Assembly: GCF_013408145.1 (NCBI RefSeq)
Contig: NZ_JACBZI010000001.1
Location: 1,116,001-1,180,000 of the forward strand
Source of the DNA: Nocardioides marinus
Lineage (GTDB): Bacteria > Actinomycetota > Actinomycetes > Propionibacteriales > Nocardioidaceae
Direction: 5' to 3'
DNA: 64,000 nt
Below, one piece after another: positions 1 to 7,997 of this stretch. The notes under the pieces were generated by a model. The model was given only the letters and a program-made list of their open reading frames with translations, was not told where the DNA came from and did no database searches. The position numbers and the translations under genes are program-made. Numbering within the stretch: the first letter of the stretch is position 1; every line of letters starts with the position of its first letter.

Positions 1-121
1 GGCTGACCGGTGGGGGTCATCGGGCTCTCCTCAGACGTGTGGTGGGGGGATGGCAGCACGGTTCCCGAGAGACCGCGGTCTCAGTCCATCCGATCGGGTG
101 AGGGCGAGGCGACCTGAGCGG

Positions 122-1681
122 TCAGCGCTCGTAGACCTCGGCGGTCAGGGCGAACTGCTCGTCCTGGTCGCGCGGGATGCCGAAGCAGGACCAGTCCGGG
201 GTGTCCTTGTCGCAGCGGAACCGGGTGGAGGCGTTGGCCAGGGTGAGCGAGACCGCCTCGACCTTCTCGACGGTGAACGGCACCGTCACCGTGGCCGAGC
301 CGTCGGCGTCGAGCTCCACCTGCTCCGAGCGCCAGTCCCCGTCGACGGTGCGGACGACCAGCCAGGCGGTCGGGGTGGTCTTGGCGCGGGGGCCGTCCAC
401 GCTCACCCGCAGGCGGTAGGGGGCACCGGCGAACCCCTCGGAGGTCAGCGTGGCGTCGGGGACGAAGACGTACGACGCCGAGGCCATGTGGTCGATGCCG
501 ACCTCGTCGCTGCGGGCTGCCGAGCGGCGCCCGAAGGTCCACCTGGCCTCGGGGGCGGCGGCGGGCCAGTGCTGACCCTCGGGGTAGCTCTGCGAGGGGG
601 TGAGGTTGCCGGCGGCGAAGGCCGCGAACCGCTTGGCGAAGCCACCCCGGCGGGACAGCACCTTCTCGACCGCCTTGGTGGAGTAGGTCGCGCCCCGGGC
701 GGTGTTCCAGGTCCTGCGGACGATGCCGTCCCCGTAGCGGTCGGCCAGGTGCTCCCAGAAGGGCCAGTTGCCGTAGTGGGCGAAGCCCCCGCGCTCGAAG
801 AGGTCCAGGGAGGTGTCGGGCTCACCGACCTGGCCGAAGGCGAGGTACTGCCGGTTGTCGTTGACCCCGTCGGCGAAGCGCTCCTCGACCCAGGTGGCCG
901 TCGACTCCATGAACCAGCGGTCCTCGTAGTAGTCATAACCGAACTGGATCGCGTGGAAGAACTCGTGGGCGGCGGTGACGGCCAGGGTCTTGCCCGGCTT
1001 GCCGCCGTACTGGTCCTTGCTGAAGTCGTTGTCGAGCACGCAGTAGCCGCCCGCACGGCGGCGGTCCTTGCGCAGCACGAAGTCGGCCGAGCAGTAGCCG
1101 TAGAGCAGGTCGTCGCCCACGTCGGCGAGGTAGACGTCGAACTTGCCGTTGCCGCCGTTGCGCGAGCGCGGGAGCGAGCCGTCGCTGAGGGGCGCGTCGT
1201 AGCCGAGCCCGTCCACCTCGCGGGCCCAGACCTTCTTCATCACCGTCAGGGTCTTGTCGACCCACGCGCTGGTGGCGCGGTCGGCGGTGCTGGTGACGTA
1301 GTGGACGCAGAAGTGACCGCGGCAGCGCTTCTTCGAGCCGGTCGAGTAGCCGGTGCCCTCGGGGTCGGCGCGACCGTCGGTGGGGCGGGCGAGCAGGGCC
1401 TGCGCGGACGCCCGGTCCTCGGCGCCCAGCCGCGGCAGCGCGGCGCGCAGGTCACGCAGCACCAGCGTGGCCTCGCGGGAGGTATGGGCGCCGGGCCCGT
1501 CGGTGGAGCGGCGGGCGGCGGGGCCCTCACCGGTCGCGCCGGTGAGCAGCGCGCGGGCCTCGGCCAGCACCTGCTGGGCGGCCGTGGGCTGCTCCTCCGC
1601 GCTCGCGCCGGTCGTCACCGGGGGCGCCAAGGTGGCGACCAGCAGTGCCGTGGAGCAGGCGAGGGCGGCCAGCAGGCGCAT
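122..1681 (-). CDS. Secreted zinc metalloprotease-like protein (MXAN_6640-type)
   Basis: A 519-residue protein exported by a clear signal peptide (basic MR, then a hydrophobic run ending near residue 28 at GASA). The middle holds HEFFHAIQFGYD at about residues 239-250, an HExxH zinc site, followed by the helix ESTATWVEERFAD, whose glutamates could supply the third ligand. This arrangement is known from the putative metalloproteases named after MXAN_6640. The C-terminal 150 residues look like a beta-rich accessory domain with a Cys pair (CDKDTPDWSC). The start is the ATG at 1681 with GGAAGG about 9 nt upstream. It stands alone, with its own transcript. The substrate is unknown; peptidase activity is inferred from the motif only. 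Confidence 0.75.
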   Translation of the reverse strand: MRLLAALACSTALLVATLAPPVTTGASAEEQPTAAQQVLAEARALLTGATGEGPAARRSTDGPGAHTSREATLVLRDLRAALPRLGAEDRASAQALLARPTDGRADPEGTGYSTGSKKRCRGHFCVHYVTSTADRATSAWVDKTLTVMKKVWAREVDGLGYDAPLSDGSLPRSRNGGNGKFDVYLADVGDDLLYGYCSADFVLRKDRRRAGGYCVLDNDFSKDQYGGKPGKTLAVTAAHEFFHAIQFGYDYYEDRWFMESTATWVEERFADGVNDNRQYLAFGQVGEPDTSLDLFERGGFAHYGNWPFWEHLADRYGDGIVRRTWNTARGATYSTKAVEKVLSRRGGFAKRFAAFAAGNLTPSQSYPEGQHWPAAAPEARWTFGRRSAARSDEVGIDHMASASYVFVPDATLTSEGFAGAPYRLRVSVDGPRAKTTPTAWLVVRTVDGDWRSEQVELDADGSATVTVPFTVEKVEAVSLTLANASTRFRCDKDTPDWSCFGIPRDQDEQFALTAEVYER

Positions 1682-1744
1682 GGGGGGACCTTCCGGGCGT
1701 GCCGAGGGGGTGAGGGGGGGAACACCCCCGACGGTACGTCAGAG

Positions 1745-2167
1745 TCAGCTCGCGCCGGAGATCTTCTCGATCAGGGCGGTGGTGGAGATCGCCGGCGTGC
1801 GCGGCAGGTAGACGACCTCGCACACGTCGCGGAACTCGTCGAAGCGGCCCGCCCAGTCATCGCCCATGACCAGCACGTCGGCGCCGTGCTCGAGGATGTA
1901 GTCGCGCTTCTGCTCCAGGCTCTCCTCGAGGAAGACCGCGTCCACGGGCTTCAGCGCGCCCACGATGGCCATCCGCTCGGCCTCGCTGAAGACCGGCTCG
2001 CGGCCCTTCTTGCGCAGGTTGAGCGCATCGGCCGACACGCCGACGACGAGCCGGTCGCCGAGCTCCGAGGCGCGCTGGATGACCTTGAGGTGCCCGACGT
2101 GGAAGACGTCGAAGGTGCCGAAGGTGATGACGGTGCGCGGGCTGGGCGCGGAGGTCGGCTCGGACAT
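1745..2167 (-). CDS. Glycerol-3-phosphate cytidylyltransferase-like nucleotidyltransferase
   Basis: A 140-residue single-domain cytidylyltransferase-like enzyme. Near residue 14 it has TFGTFDVFHVGHLKVI, with the HxGH nucleotide-binding signature, and near the end it has the family's second motif (RTPAISTTALIEKI, in place of RTxGISTT). Such enzymes activate glycerol-3-phosphate or a related small phosphate with CTP for teichoic-acid-like or lipid precursors; the true substrate cannot be read here. A longer reading to 2224 is possible, but the ATG at 2167 lies 7 nt after a -10 hexamer shared back to back with the DUF445 gene, so I chose it. No partner gene of wall polymer synthesis is adjacent. 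Confidence 0.75.
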   Translation of the reverse strand: MSEPTSAPSPRTVITFGTFDVFHVGHLKVIQRASELGDRLVVGVSADALNLRKKGREPVFSEAERMAIVGALKPVDAVFLEESLEQKRDYILEHGADVLVMGDDWAGRFDEFRDVCEVVYLPRTPAISTTALIEKISGAS

Positions 2168-2208
2168 GGGCGGCAGTCTGTCAGGTGCGTGCGCCAGACT
2201 CTGCAGCG
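2168..2208. promoter_or_regulatory. Back-to-back leaderless promoters
   Basis: The 41 nt between the two divergent start codons hold the hexamer CAGACT twice: on the minus strand (2175-2180, 7 nt before the ATG at 2167) and on the plus strand (2195-2200, 8 nt before the ATG at 2209). Neither gene has a ribosome binding site. The two polymerases would collide in this space, so the genes may be read in turn. Confidence 0.55.
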
Positions 2209-3471
2209 ATGACCACCACCGCACCGCTGCCCGCGGGAGATCCCGCCGCCGACGTACGCCGCGCCCAGGCCCTGCGCCGGATGCGCGCCGTCGCCCTGGG
2301 CCTGCTGCTGCTGGCGGCCCTGGTCTTCGTCCTCACCCACGGCCGGGACGGGTTCTGGGGCTTCGTGAACGCCGGGGCGGAGGCGTCGATGGTCGGCGCG
2401 ATCGCGGACTGGTTCGCGGTGACCGCGCTGTTCCGGCACCCGTTGGGGCTCCCGATCCCGCACACCGCGCTGATCCCCCGGCGCAAGGACGAGTTGGGGC
2501 GGGGGCTGGAGGAGTTCGTGGGGGAGAACTTCCTCTCCGAGCCCGTCGTCCGCGAGCGGGTGCTGGCGGCCCGGGTCTCGGCCCGCGTCGGGGACTGGCT
2601 GGTGGACCCCGAGAACTCCCGTCGCGTCGCCGAGGAGGCCGCCGAGGTCATCGGCGTGGCACTGTCGAAGGTGCGCGACGAGCACGTGCGCAGCCTCGTG
2701 GAGGACGCGCTCGTCCCGCGGTTCCGCGAGGAGCCGATCTCCCCGCTGCTGGGCAACCTGCTCGCCGAGGCCATGCGCGACGACCTGCACCACGGACTGG
2801 TCGACCTCGCGCTCGAGGAGCTGCACGGCTGGCTGGTCGACAACCCCGACACGGTGACCGACGTGATCGGGGAGCGGGCTCCGTGGTGGGCCCCTCCGTC
2901 CATCAACGACCGGGTCACCTCACGCATCCACCTCGAGCTCGTGCGCTGGGTCGCCGACATCCGCGACCAGCCGCGCCACCGGGCGCGCGCCGCCCTGGAC
3001 TCCATGCTGCGCCAGCTGGCCGAGGACCTCCAGCACGACGAGGCGACCCGCGCCCGCACCGAGGGGCTCAAGGAGCGGCTGCTCGACCGCCCCCAGGTGA
3101 TCGCGACCGCGGTCTCGCTGTGGGAGGCGCTGCGCCGGGCGCTCACCGCGTCCCTCGACGACCCCGAGGGTGCCGTGCGGCTGCGGATGCGCACCGAGCT
3201 GGAGCGCTTCGCCGCCCGGCTCGTGGGGGAGCCGGCGCTGCGCGAGCGGATCGACGGGCTCGCCGCCGACGCGGTCGCCTTCGCCGTCGAGCGCTACGGC
3301 AGCGAGCTGACGCAGGTCATCACCCACACCATCGAGCGCTGGGACGGCAAGGAGGCCGCCGAGCGCATCGAGCTGCACGTCGGCCGCGACCTGCAGTTCA
3401 TCCGGATCAACGGCACCATCGTCGGCGGGCTCGTCGGGGTCCTCATCCACACCGTGGTGGTGCTGCTGTAG
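2209..3471 (+). CDS. DUF445 family membrane protein
   Basis: A 420-residue protein of the DUF445 family (YjiN-like). An N-terminal hydrophobic helix (about residues 28-45) is followed by the family's conserved segment AMVGAIADWFAVTALFRHP-like (here MVGAIADWFAVTALFRHPLG). A long helical, charged region fills the middle, and a second membrane helix (IVGGLVGVLIHTVVVLL) sits at the very C-terminus. The charged middle part probably lies on one side of the membrane. The biochemical role of the family is unknown. An ATG 24 nt upstream is also in frame, but the promoter hexamer overlaps that stretch, favouring the start at 2209. Confidence 0.8.
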   Translation: MTTTAPLPAGDPAADVRRAQALRRMRAVALGLLLLAALVFVLTHGRDGFWGFVNAGAEASMVGAIADWFAVTALFRHPLGLPIPHTALIPRRKDELGRGLEEFVGENFLSEPVVRERVLAARVSARVGDWLVDPENSRRVAEEAAEVIGVALSKVRDEHVRSLVEDALVPRFREEPISPLLGNLLAEAMRDDLHHGLVDLALEELHGWLVDNPDTVTDVIGERAPWWAPPSINDRVTSRIHLELVRWVADIRDQPRHRARAALDSMLRQLAEDLQHDEATRARTEGLKERLLDRPQVIATAVSLWEALRRALTASLDDPEGAVRLRMRTELERFAARLVGEPALRERIDGLAADAVAFAVERYGSELTQVITHTIERWDGKEAAERIELHVGRDLQFIRINGTIVGGLVGVLIHTVVVLL

Positions 3472-3504
3472 AGCTGGGCGAGTCGGTTGTCGTGCACCTC
3501 ACCG

Positions 3505-3562
3505 GGTCTCGACACGCCGGTCACGGCTTCGCAAGCTCAGCCGTGCGGCTTGCTCGACCACC
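3505..3562. repeat. Intergenic hairpin element, possible REP-like repeat
   Basis: It lies between two convergent genes. It begins GGTCTCGACACGCC and ends TGCTCGACCACC. Inside, CACGGC (3522-3527) and GCCGTG (3540-3545) form a perfect 6-bp inverted repeat. Short elements that open with GGTCTCGA and close with CTCGACCACC are, as I recall them, scattered between genes in Nocardioides-type genomes. A related element is at 41035-41083. It may also act as a terminator for both flanking genes. Confidence 0.45.
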
Positions 3563-3586
3563 AGCGTGACGCCGGCTCCGCCGTCG

Positions 3587-3871
3587 TCACCAGGGCAGGT
3601 CGTCGTACGCCGACTCGTCGGAGACCCGGGAGGCCTGACCGCCCAGCGCCACGACGTCGCCCTTGACCAGCTGGCGGCCCCGCCGCGTCTCGACCTCTCC
3701 GTTGACCAGCACCCAACCCGATGCGACGACCTCCTTGGCCTCCGAGCCGGACTCGATCAGGTTGGCCAGCTTGAGGAACTGCCCCAGCCGGATGGACTCG
3801 TCGCGGATCGCGACGTCTACGGGGTCCACGGGGTCCAGGGGGTCCACGGGGTCGACGGGGTCGGGGTTCAT
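3587..3871 (-). CDS. S4-domain RNA-binding protein (YbcJ-like)
   Basis: A 94-residue protein. Residues 25-90 form an S4 RNA-binding fold: RLGQFLKLANLIESGSEAK, then VLVNGEVETRRGRQL, typical of the small stand-alone S4 proteins related to YbcJ/YaaA. The first 20 residues are unusual: a run of VDP triplets encoded by a 9-nt tandem repeat. The ATG overlaps the stop of the upstream hydroxy-acid oxidase gene by 4 nt (ATGA), so it is translationally coupled as the last gene of a three-gene operon. RNA binding is inferred from the fold; the RNA target is unknown. Confidence 0.8.
   Translation of the reverse strand: MNPDPVDPVDPLDPVDPVDVAIRDESIRLGQFLKLANLIESGSEAKEVVASGWVLVNGEVETRRGRQLVKGDVVALGGQASRVSDESAYDDLPW
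3821..3865. repeat. Five tandem 9-nt units (GGGGTCCAC type)
   Basis: Five 9-nt units (GGGGTCCAC, GGGGTCCAG, GGGGTCCAC, GGGGTCGAC, GGGGTCGGG) encode the VDP repeats at the N-terminus of the S4 protein. Copy number is likely to vary between strains, changing only the length of a disordered tail. Confidence 0.8.
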
Positions 3872-5037
3872 CGGGGGCTCCTCACGAGCAGCTCGGGGAC
3901 CAGGTCGGCCGGGGTGGAGCAGCCGGCGTTGCCCATCGTCAGGTCCAGCTCGGCGAGCAGGCAGCGCAGCACGTGCTCGACGCCCTCCTGCCCACCCAGG
4001 GCCAGGCCGTAGAGGTAGGGGCGACCGAGCAGCACGGCGTCGGCGCCCAGCGCCAGGGCCTTGAGCACGTCGGGCCCCGAGCGGACGCCGGAGTCGAAGA
4101 GGACGGTGAGCTCGTCGCCGACGGCCTCGGCGATGCCGGGCAGCACGTCGAGCGAGGCGACCGCCCCGTCGACCTGGCGACCCCCGTGGTTGGAGACCAC
4201 CACCCCCTGGACCCCGGCGTCGACCGCGCGGCGTGCGTCGTCGACGTGCTGGAGGCCCTTGAGGACGATCGGGCCGTCCCAGCGCTCGCGCAGCCAGGGG
4301 AGCTGCTCCCAGGACAGGCCGGGGTTGGGGAAGACACCGGCGAAGGCGAGGCCGGCGCCGGCGGGGTCCTCCTCGGCGGGCTTGTCCAGCAGCGCGTTGA
4401 AGACCGGGTCGGAGGTGTAGTTGGCGATGCCCTCGTTGGCCAGGAAGGGGAGGTACCCGCGGTCCAGGTCGCGCGGGCGCCAGCCCAGCAGCGTGGTGTC
4501 GAGGGTGAGGACGAGCGTGGTGTAGCCGGCCGCCCGTGCGCGGGCCAGGAAGCTCTCGCACAGCTCGTCGTGCGTGGGCCAGTAGAGCTGGAACCAGCGC
4601 TGGCCGTCCCCGTTGGCCGCCGCGGCCTGCTCGATCGAGTGGCCGGCCTGCGTGGAGTGGACGTAGGTCAACCCCAGGGCCGCCGCCGCCCGGGCGGTCG
4701 CGAGCTCGCCGTCGGGGTGGGCCAGGGTCTGCACACCGACCGGTCCGAGCAGGAGCGGTGCGGCCATCGGCGTACCGAGCACCTCCGTGGACAGGTCACG
4801 GGTGGCGTGGTCGCGCAGCATCCGCGGCACGATCCGCCACTGCTCGAAGGCCGCGACGTTGGCGCGGGCCGTCAAGCCGCCCCCGGCGCTGGGCACGATG
4901 TAGCCCAGCGCCTCCGGGGGCAGCACCTCGGCGGCGTGGCGCTCCAGGGAGGCCAGGTCGGTGGTCCACGCGGGGATCTGCCCGGCGAGCATGCCGGCGG
5001 CGTAGATGGAGACCTGGTGGTCGCCGAAGTGGGTCAT
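3868..5037 (-). CDS. FMN-dependent alpha-hydroxy-acid oxidase (lactate 2-monooxygenase-like)
   Basis: A 389-residue TIM-barrel flavoenzyme of the lactate oxidase / lactate monooxygenase family, which oxidises L-2-hydroxy acids with FMN. Seen in order: the FMN-binding PMAAPLLLGPVGVQ segment, FQLYWPTHDEL, TLDTTLLGWRPRDLDRGYLP, IVLKGLQHVDDARRA with the flavin-contacting lysine, the active-site SNHGGRQVDGA (catalytic His and Arg), and LFDSGVRSGPDVLKALALGA near the end. Length and the long insertion between barrel strands fit lactate 2-monooxygenase better than glycolate oxidase. It follows the FKBP gene by 13 nt and overlaps the S4 gene, so it is the middle gene of that operon. The link between the three is not obvious. 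Confidence 0.85.
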   Translation of the reverse strand: MTHFGDHQVSIYAAGMLAGQIPAWTTDLASLERHAAEVLPPEALGYIVPSAGGGLTARANVAAFEQWRIVPRMLRDHATRDLSTEVLGTPMAAPLLLGPVGVQTLAHPDGELATARAAAALGLTYVHSTQAGHSIEQAAAANGDGQRWFQLYWPTHDELCESFLARARAAGYTTLVLTLDTTLLGWRPRDLDRGYLPFLANEGIANYTSDPVFNALLDKPAEEDPAGAGLAFAGVFPNPGLSWEQLPWLRERWDGPIVLKGLQHVDDARRAVDAGVQGVVVSNHGGRQVDGAVASLDVLPGIAEAVGDELTVLFDSGVRSGPDVLKALALGADAVLLGRPYLYGLALGGQEGVEHVLRCLLAELDLTMGNAGCSTPADLVPELLVRSPR

Positions 5038-5050
5038 GCGTCGCCGTCGC

Positions 5051-5419
5051 TCAGGAGACGCCGAGCAGGTCGACGACGAAGATCAGCGTCTCGCCGGGCT
5101 TGATGACCCCGCCGGCGCCACGGTCGCCGTAGCCCAGGTGCGGCGGGATGACGAGCTGACGGCGGCCGCCGACCTTCATGCCCTGCACGCCGGTGTCCCA
5201 GCCCTGGATGACCTGGCCGATGCCGAGGCGGAAGCGCAGCGGCTCGCCACGGTTGTAGGAGGCGTCGAACTCCTCACCGGTGGAGTGGGCCACGCCCACG
5301 TAGTGCACGGAGACGGTCTGGCCGGCGGTGGCCTCCTCGCCGTCGCCGACGCTCAGGTCGGTGATCACGAGGTCGGCGGGCGGGTCGAAGTCGGGGAAGT
5401 CGATCTCGGGCTTCTGCAT
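5051..5419 (-). CDS. FKBP-type peptidyl-prolyl isomerase
   Basis: A 122-residue cytosolic FKBP domain protein that catalyses cis-trans isomerisation of prolyl bonds. The typical strand VSVHYVGVAHSTGEEFDASY, the signature IGQVIQGWDTGVQGMKVGGRR, and PPHLGYGDRG with the aromatic pocket residues are present. There is no signal peptide or lipobox. Translation could be read further upstream, but the ATG at 5419 is 7 nt from a TAGGCT hexamer and begins at the usual family position. It is the first gene of the operon with the hydroxy-acid oxidase and S4 genes. Confidence 0.9.
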   Translation of the reverse strand: MQKPEIDFPDFDPPADLVITDLSVGDGEEATAGQTVSVHYVGVAHSTGEEFDASYNRGEPLRFRLGIGQVIQGWDTGVQGMKVGGRRQLVIPPHLGYGDRGAGGVIKPGETLIFVVDLLGVS

Positions 5420-5426
5420 GCGGGCG

Positions 5427-5432
5427 AGCCTA
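5427..5432 (-). promoter_or_regulatory. -10 hexamer of the FKBP operon
   Basis: TAGGCT on the minus strand, 7 nt before the ATG at 5419, with no ribosome binding site between; a leaderless start is inferred. Confidence 0.6.
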
Positions 5433-5520
5433 GCCGGGCCGGGTGTCGCGTCGGCGAGGCGGAGCAGGGGGCGGCGGGTATGGTTCCCCCCGGCCGGACC
5501 GGCGGCACCGAGGAGGGGAC

Positions 5521-6261
5521 GTGTCCGAAGAGGACCAGGCGGCAGCACCTGCCCCGTCGCCGCGTCGTCGGATCCCGGTCTGGCAGGAGTCCCTCCTGCT
5601 GCTGGGGCTGGCCATCGTGCTGGCCCTGGTGGTCAAGACCTTCCTGGTCCAGGCCTTCTACATCCCCTCGGGCTCGATGGAGCCCGGGCTGGAGATCAAC
5701 GACCGGATCCTGGTGCAGAAGGTGTCCTACTGGGGATCGGGCGGTCCGGAGCGGGGCGACATCGTGGTCTTCGAGGACCCCGGCGCCTGGCTCAGCGACG
5801 CTGAGTCGTCGGGGCCGACCAACCTGCTGACCGACGCGATGAGCCGCATCGGCCTCTACCCCACCGGCGGTCACCTCGTGAAGCGGGTCATCGGGGTCGC
5901 GGGCGACACCATCGAGTGCTGCGACGACGAGGGCCGGCTGCTGGTCAACGGCGAGCCGCTGGACTCCAGCGGCTTCACGCTCAACGACGACCGCTGCGAC
6001 GGCCCGATGCTCTCCACCTGCCAGTGGAACGCCGGCCCGGTGCCCGACGGCATGGTCTTCGTCATGGGCGACCACCGCGACGACTCCGCGGACTCGTCCT
6101 ACCGGCTGCGCTGCGGCGGCCGCAAGGGCGAGCCGTGCGACGACTCCGATGCGTTCGTCCCGGTCGAGCTCGTCGTCGGCAAGGTCTTCGCGCGGGTCTG
6201 GCCCGCCAGCCGCTTCGACATCCTCCAGCGGCCCGAGGCCTTCGAGGCGCTCGAGGACTGA
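5521..6261 (+). CDS. lepB: Signal peptidase I
   Basis: A 246-residue type I signal peptidase that removes signal peptides from exported proteins at the outer face of the membrane. A basic N-terminus is followed by one membrane helix (about residues 20-40), then PSGSMEPGL with the catalytic Ser52, HLVKRVIGVAGDT with the catalytic Lys121, and the conserved MGDHRDDSADS box. The start is the GTG at 5521, preceded by GAGGAGGGG; an ATG further upstream lacks such a site. A second S26-type protease in the window (27883) is the short maturation protease of Ni-SOD, not a duplicate of this one. Confidence 0.93.
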   Translation: MSEEDQAAAPAPSPRRRIPVWQESLLLLGLAIVLALVVKTFLVQAFYIPSGSMEPGLEINDRILVQKVSYWGSGGPERGDIVVFEDPGAWLSDAESSGPTNLLTDAMSRIGLYPTGGHLVKRVIGVAGDTIECCDDEGRLLVNGEPLDSSGFTLNDDRCDGPMLSTCQWNAGPVPDGMVFVMGDHRDDSADSSYRLRCGGRKGEPCDDSDAFVPVELVVGKVFARVWPASRFDILQRPEAFEALED

Positions 6262-6298
6262 GCGCCGGCCCGGTTGCCCGATTACCCGGTCCGCGCGG

Positions 6299-6727
6299 TC
6301 AGCTCAGGACAGTGAGGGTCGCCGCGCCTGCGCTGATCAGCGCGCCGGCGGTTCGCCACCGGTCCGCCCGCAGCAGTCGCGCGAGCAGGACCCGGCGCCG
6401 GCGCTCGCCCAGCCGCGCGGCACCCAGCCGGCCGTGCAGGGGTGCGGCCACGGCGGCCGTCGTGCCCAGCGCGAGGCCGGCGCCGGCCGCCGCCACCCAC
6501 ACCCCGGCCGAGCCGACGGTGACCAGGGCGGCGGCGGTGGAGACCAGCACGGCGGCGTACAACGGCACGACCAGCAGGCTGATCACCCGGCTGTGCCGGT
6601 CGTGCGCCGCGCGCCAGGACCCGTCCGGGGTCGCTGCCAGCACCGGGTAGACCAGCGCGGAGACGGTGACCTGGAAGGCCGCGTGGGCCCAGGCCGTCGC
6701 GGTGAGGGCGACCAGGGCGGTGCTCAC
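6299..6727 (-). CDS. Small integral membrane protein
   Basis: A 142-residue hydrophobic protein with about four membrane helices (near residues 4-28, 48-70, 72-95 and 122-141) joined by short basic loops. It resembles DUF1772-type membrane proteins in layout, but I do not recognise the family with certainty. The GTG start overlaps the stop of the flavin oxidoreductase gene by 4 nt, so it is the third gene of the MerR / oxidoreductase operon and is expressed with it. A role beside the membrane-linked chemistry of the oxidoreductase is inference. Confidence 0.7.
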   Translation of the reverse strand: MSTALVALTATAWAHAAFQVTVSALVYPVLAATPDGSWRAAHDRHSRVISLLVVPLYAAVLVSTAAALVTVGSAGVWVAAAGAGLALGTTAAVAAPLHGRLGAARLGERRRRVLLARLLRADRWRTAGALISAGAATLTVLS

Positions 6728-7989
6728 GCCGGCACCCCGAGGTCGCGGAGCACCCCGATGGCCGCCCGGTCGCCGCTGACCAGCGCGCCCTGGATCGAGG
6801 GGGAGTCGCGGTGGTCGCCGCAGACGTGCAGCCCGGGCTCCACCCGGGTCGGGCGGCGCAGGTCGTGGGGGGGTACGGCCGCGGGCAGCGCGTGCCGCAC
6901 CTCGTGGCGGGCCAGCTCCTCCCACGAGGAGGCGTCGGCGCCGAGCAGGGCGGCGGCGTGCCGCCGGACCCCGGCCTCGGCGGGCGGCGCGTGGTGGGGC
7001 GTCAGCACCACGGAGGCCTGCACCAGGGCCCTCCCCACCGGCGCGTACGACGCTGCCGCCTGTGACACCACCGCGGTGTTGGCCACGGGGCCGGTCGGCC
7101 GGCTGCGTGCGTCGACGTGCAGGCGTCCGCCCCGGGCGGGCAGCCGGTCGGGGTCGGCCGACCACCAGTGCGTGACCACGCCGCGCTGGGTCTCCGGGGC
7201 CGACCCCAGCAGGCCGGCGGCGGAGGGCTCGTCGGTCGCGACGACGACGGCGCGGGACCGCAGGTCGCCGTCGTCGTCGCGGACCACCCCGGGCTCGACC
7301 GCCCGCACGGTGCGGCCCAGCCGCACGTCGAGCCCCGTGGCGAGCTGGGCGGGCAGTGCCCGCATGCCGTCGGCCGGCAGCGAGGGCGTGCCGTCGAGGA
7401 AGGAATGCACGATGAGCCGCGCGACGCGGGCGTCGCTGGCACCCGTCCTCTCCAGCAGGACACCGGTGAGGAACGCCTCCAGGACCCGCCGCAGGTCACC
7501 GCCGGCGCGCGCGGCGTCGAGGGACTCCTGCAGCGACCCCGGGGGCGGGTCCCCGGGCCGGGCCGCGAGCCGGTCGGCCAGTCCCCGGTGCGTGGGCCGC
7601 AGGACCGGGCGCAGCCAGCGCAGCAGTCCCGGCAGCTCGGGCGCCCGCCGGAGCGCGGCCACCCCGCTGGCCAGCAGCAGCGACGGCTCGCGCCGCGGGT
7701 CGCCGAGGTCCACGGGGCCGTGGTCGGTGGCGGCCCGCACGCCGGCCGGCAGCGGGGACAGCGCGAGCGCGGGGACGTCGACCCAGCGGCGTACCGCGGG
7801 GTAGGCGGGGTTGAGCAGCTGGAAGCCGTGGTCGACGAGGTGGCCGTCGACCTCGTCGGTGCGCACCCGGCCGCCGACCCGGTCCGACCGCTCGACCACG
7901 ACGACCTCCAGGCCGGCTGCGACCAGCCGGCGGGCGCAGCGCAGCCCGGCCAGCCCGGCGCCCACGACCACGACGTCGGCGTCGTCCAT
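6724..7989 (-). CDS. FAD-dependent oxidoreductase (amine oxidase / phytoene desaturase-like)
   Basis: A 421-residue flavoprotein. Residues 4-32 carry the dinucleotide fold VVVVGAGLAGLRCARRL, and EVVVVERSDRVGGRVRT follows, the NAD(P)-binding Rossmann-like box of flavin amine oxidases and carotenoid desaturases. A second FAD-contact segment appears close to the end (GLHVCGDHRDSPSIQGALVSGDRAA). The fold is certain, the substrate is not; oxidation of an isoprenoid or amine is possible. It starts 8 nt after the MerR-DICT regulator stop. Light- or redox-controlled carotenoid genes are often next to MerR regulators in actinobacteria, but no phytoene synthase or photolyase gene is nearby. Confidence 0.8.
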   Translation of the reverse strand: MDDADVVVVGAGLAGLRCARRLVAAGLEVVVVERSDRVGGRVRTDEVDGHLVDHGFQLLNPAYPAVRRWVDVPALALSPLPAGVRAATDHGPVDLGDPRREPSLLLASGVAALRRAPELPGLLRWLRPVLRPTHRGLADRLAARPGDPPPGSLQESLDAARAGGDLRRVLEAFLTGVLLERTGASDARVARLIVHSFLDGTPSLPADGMRALPAQLATGLDVRLGRTVRAVEPGVVRDDDGDLRSRAVVVATDEPSAAGLLGSAPETQRGVVTHWWSADPDRLPARGGRLHVDARSRPTGPVANTAVVSQAAASYAPVGRALVQASVVLTPHHAPPAEAGVRRHAAALLGADASSWEELARHEVRHALPAAVPPHDLRRPTRVEPGLHVCGDHRDSPSIQGALVSGDRAAIGVLRDLGVPA

Positions 7990-7997
7990 CGGCGGGT

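Noticed and set aside
50..2212. A 720-codon plus-strand open frame
   Set aside because: It runs opposite to the metalloprotease and cytidylyltransferase genes, which have clear motifs.
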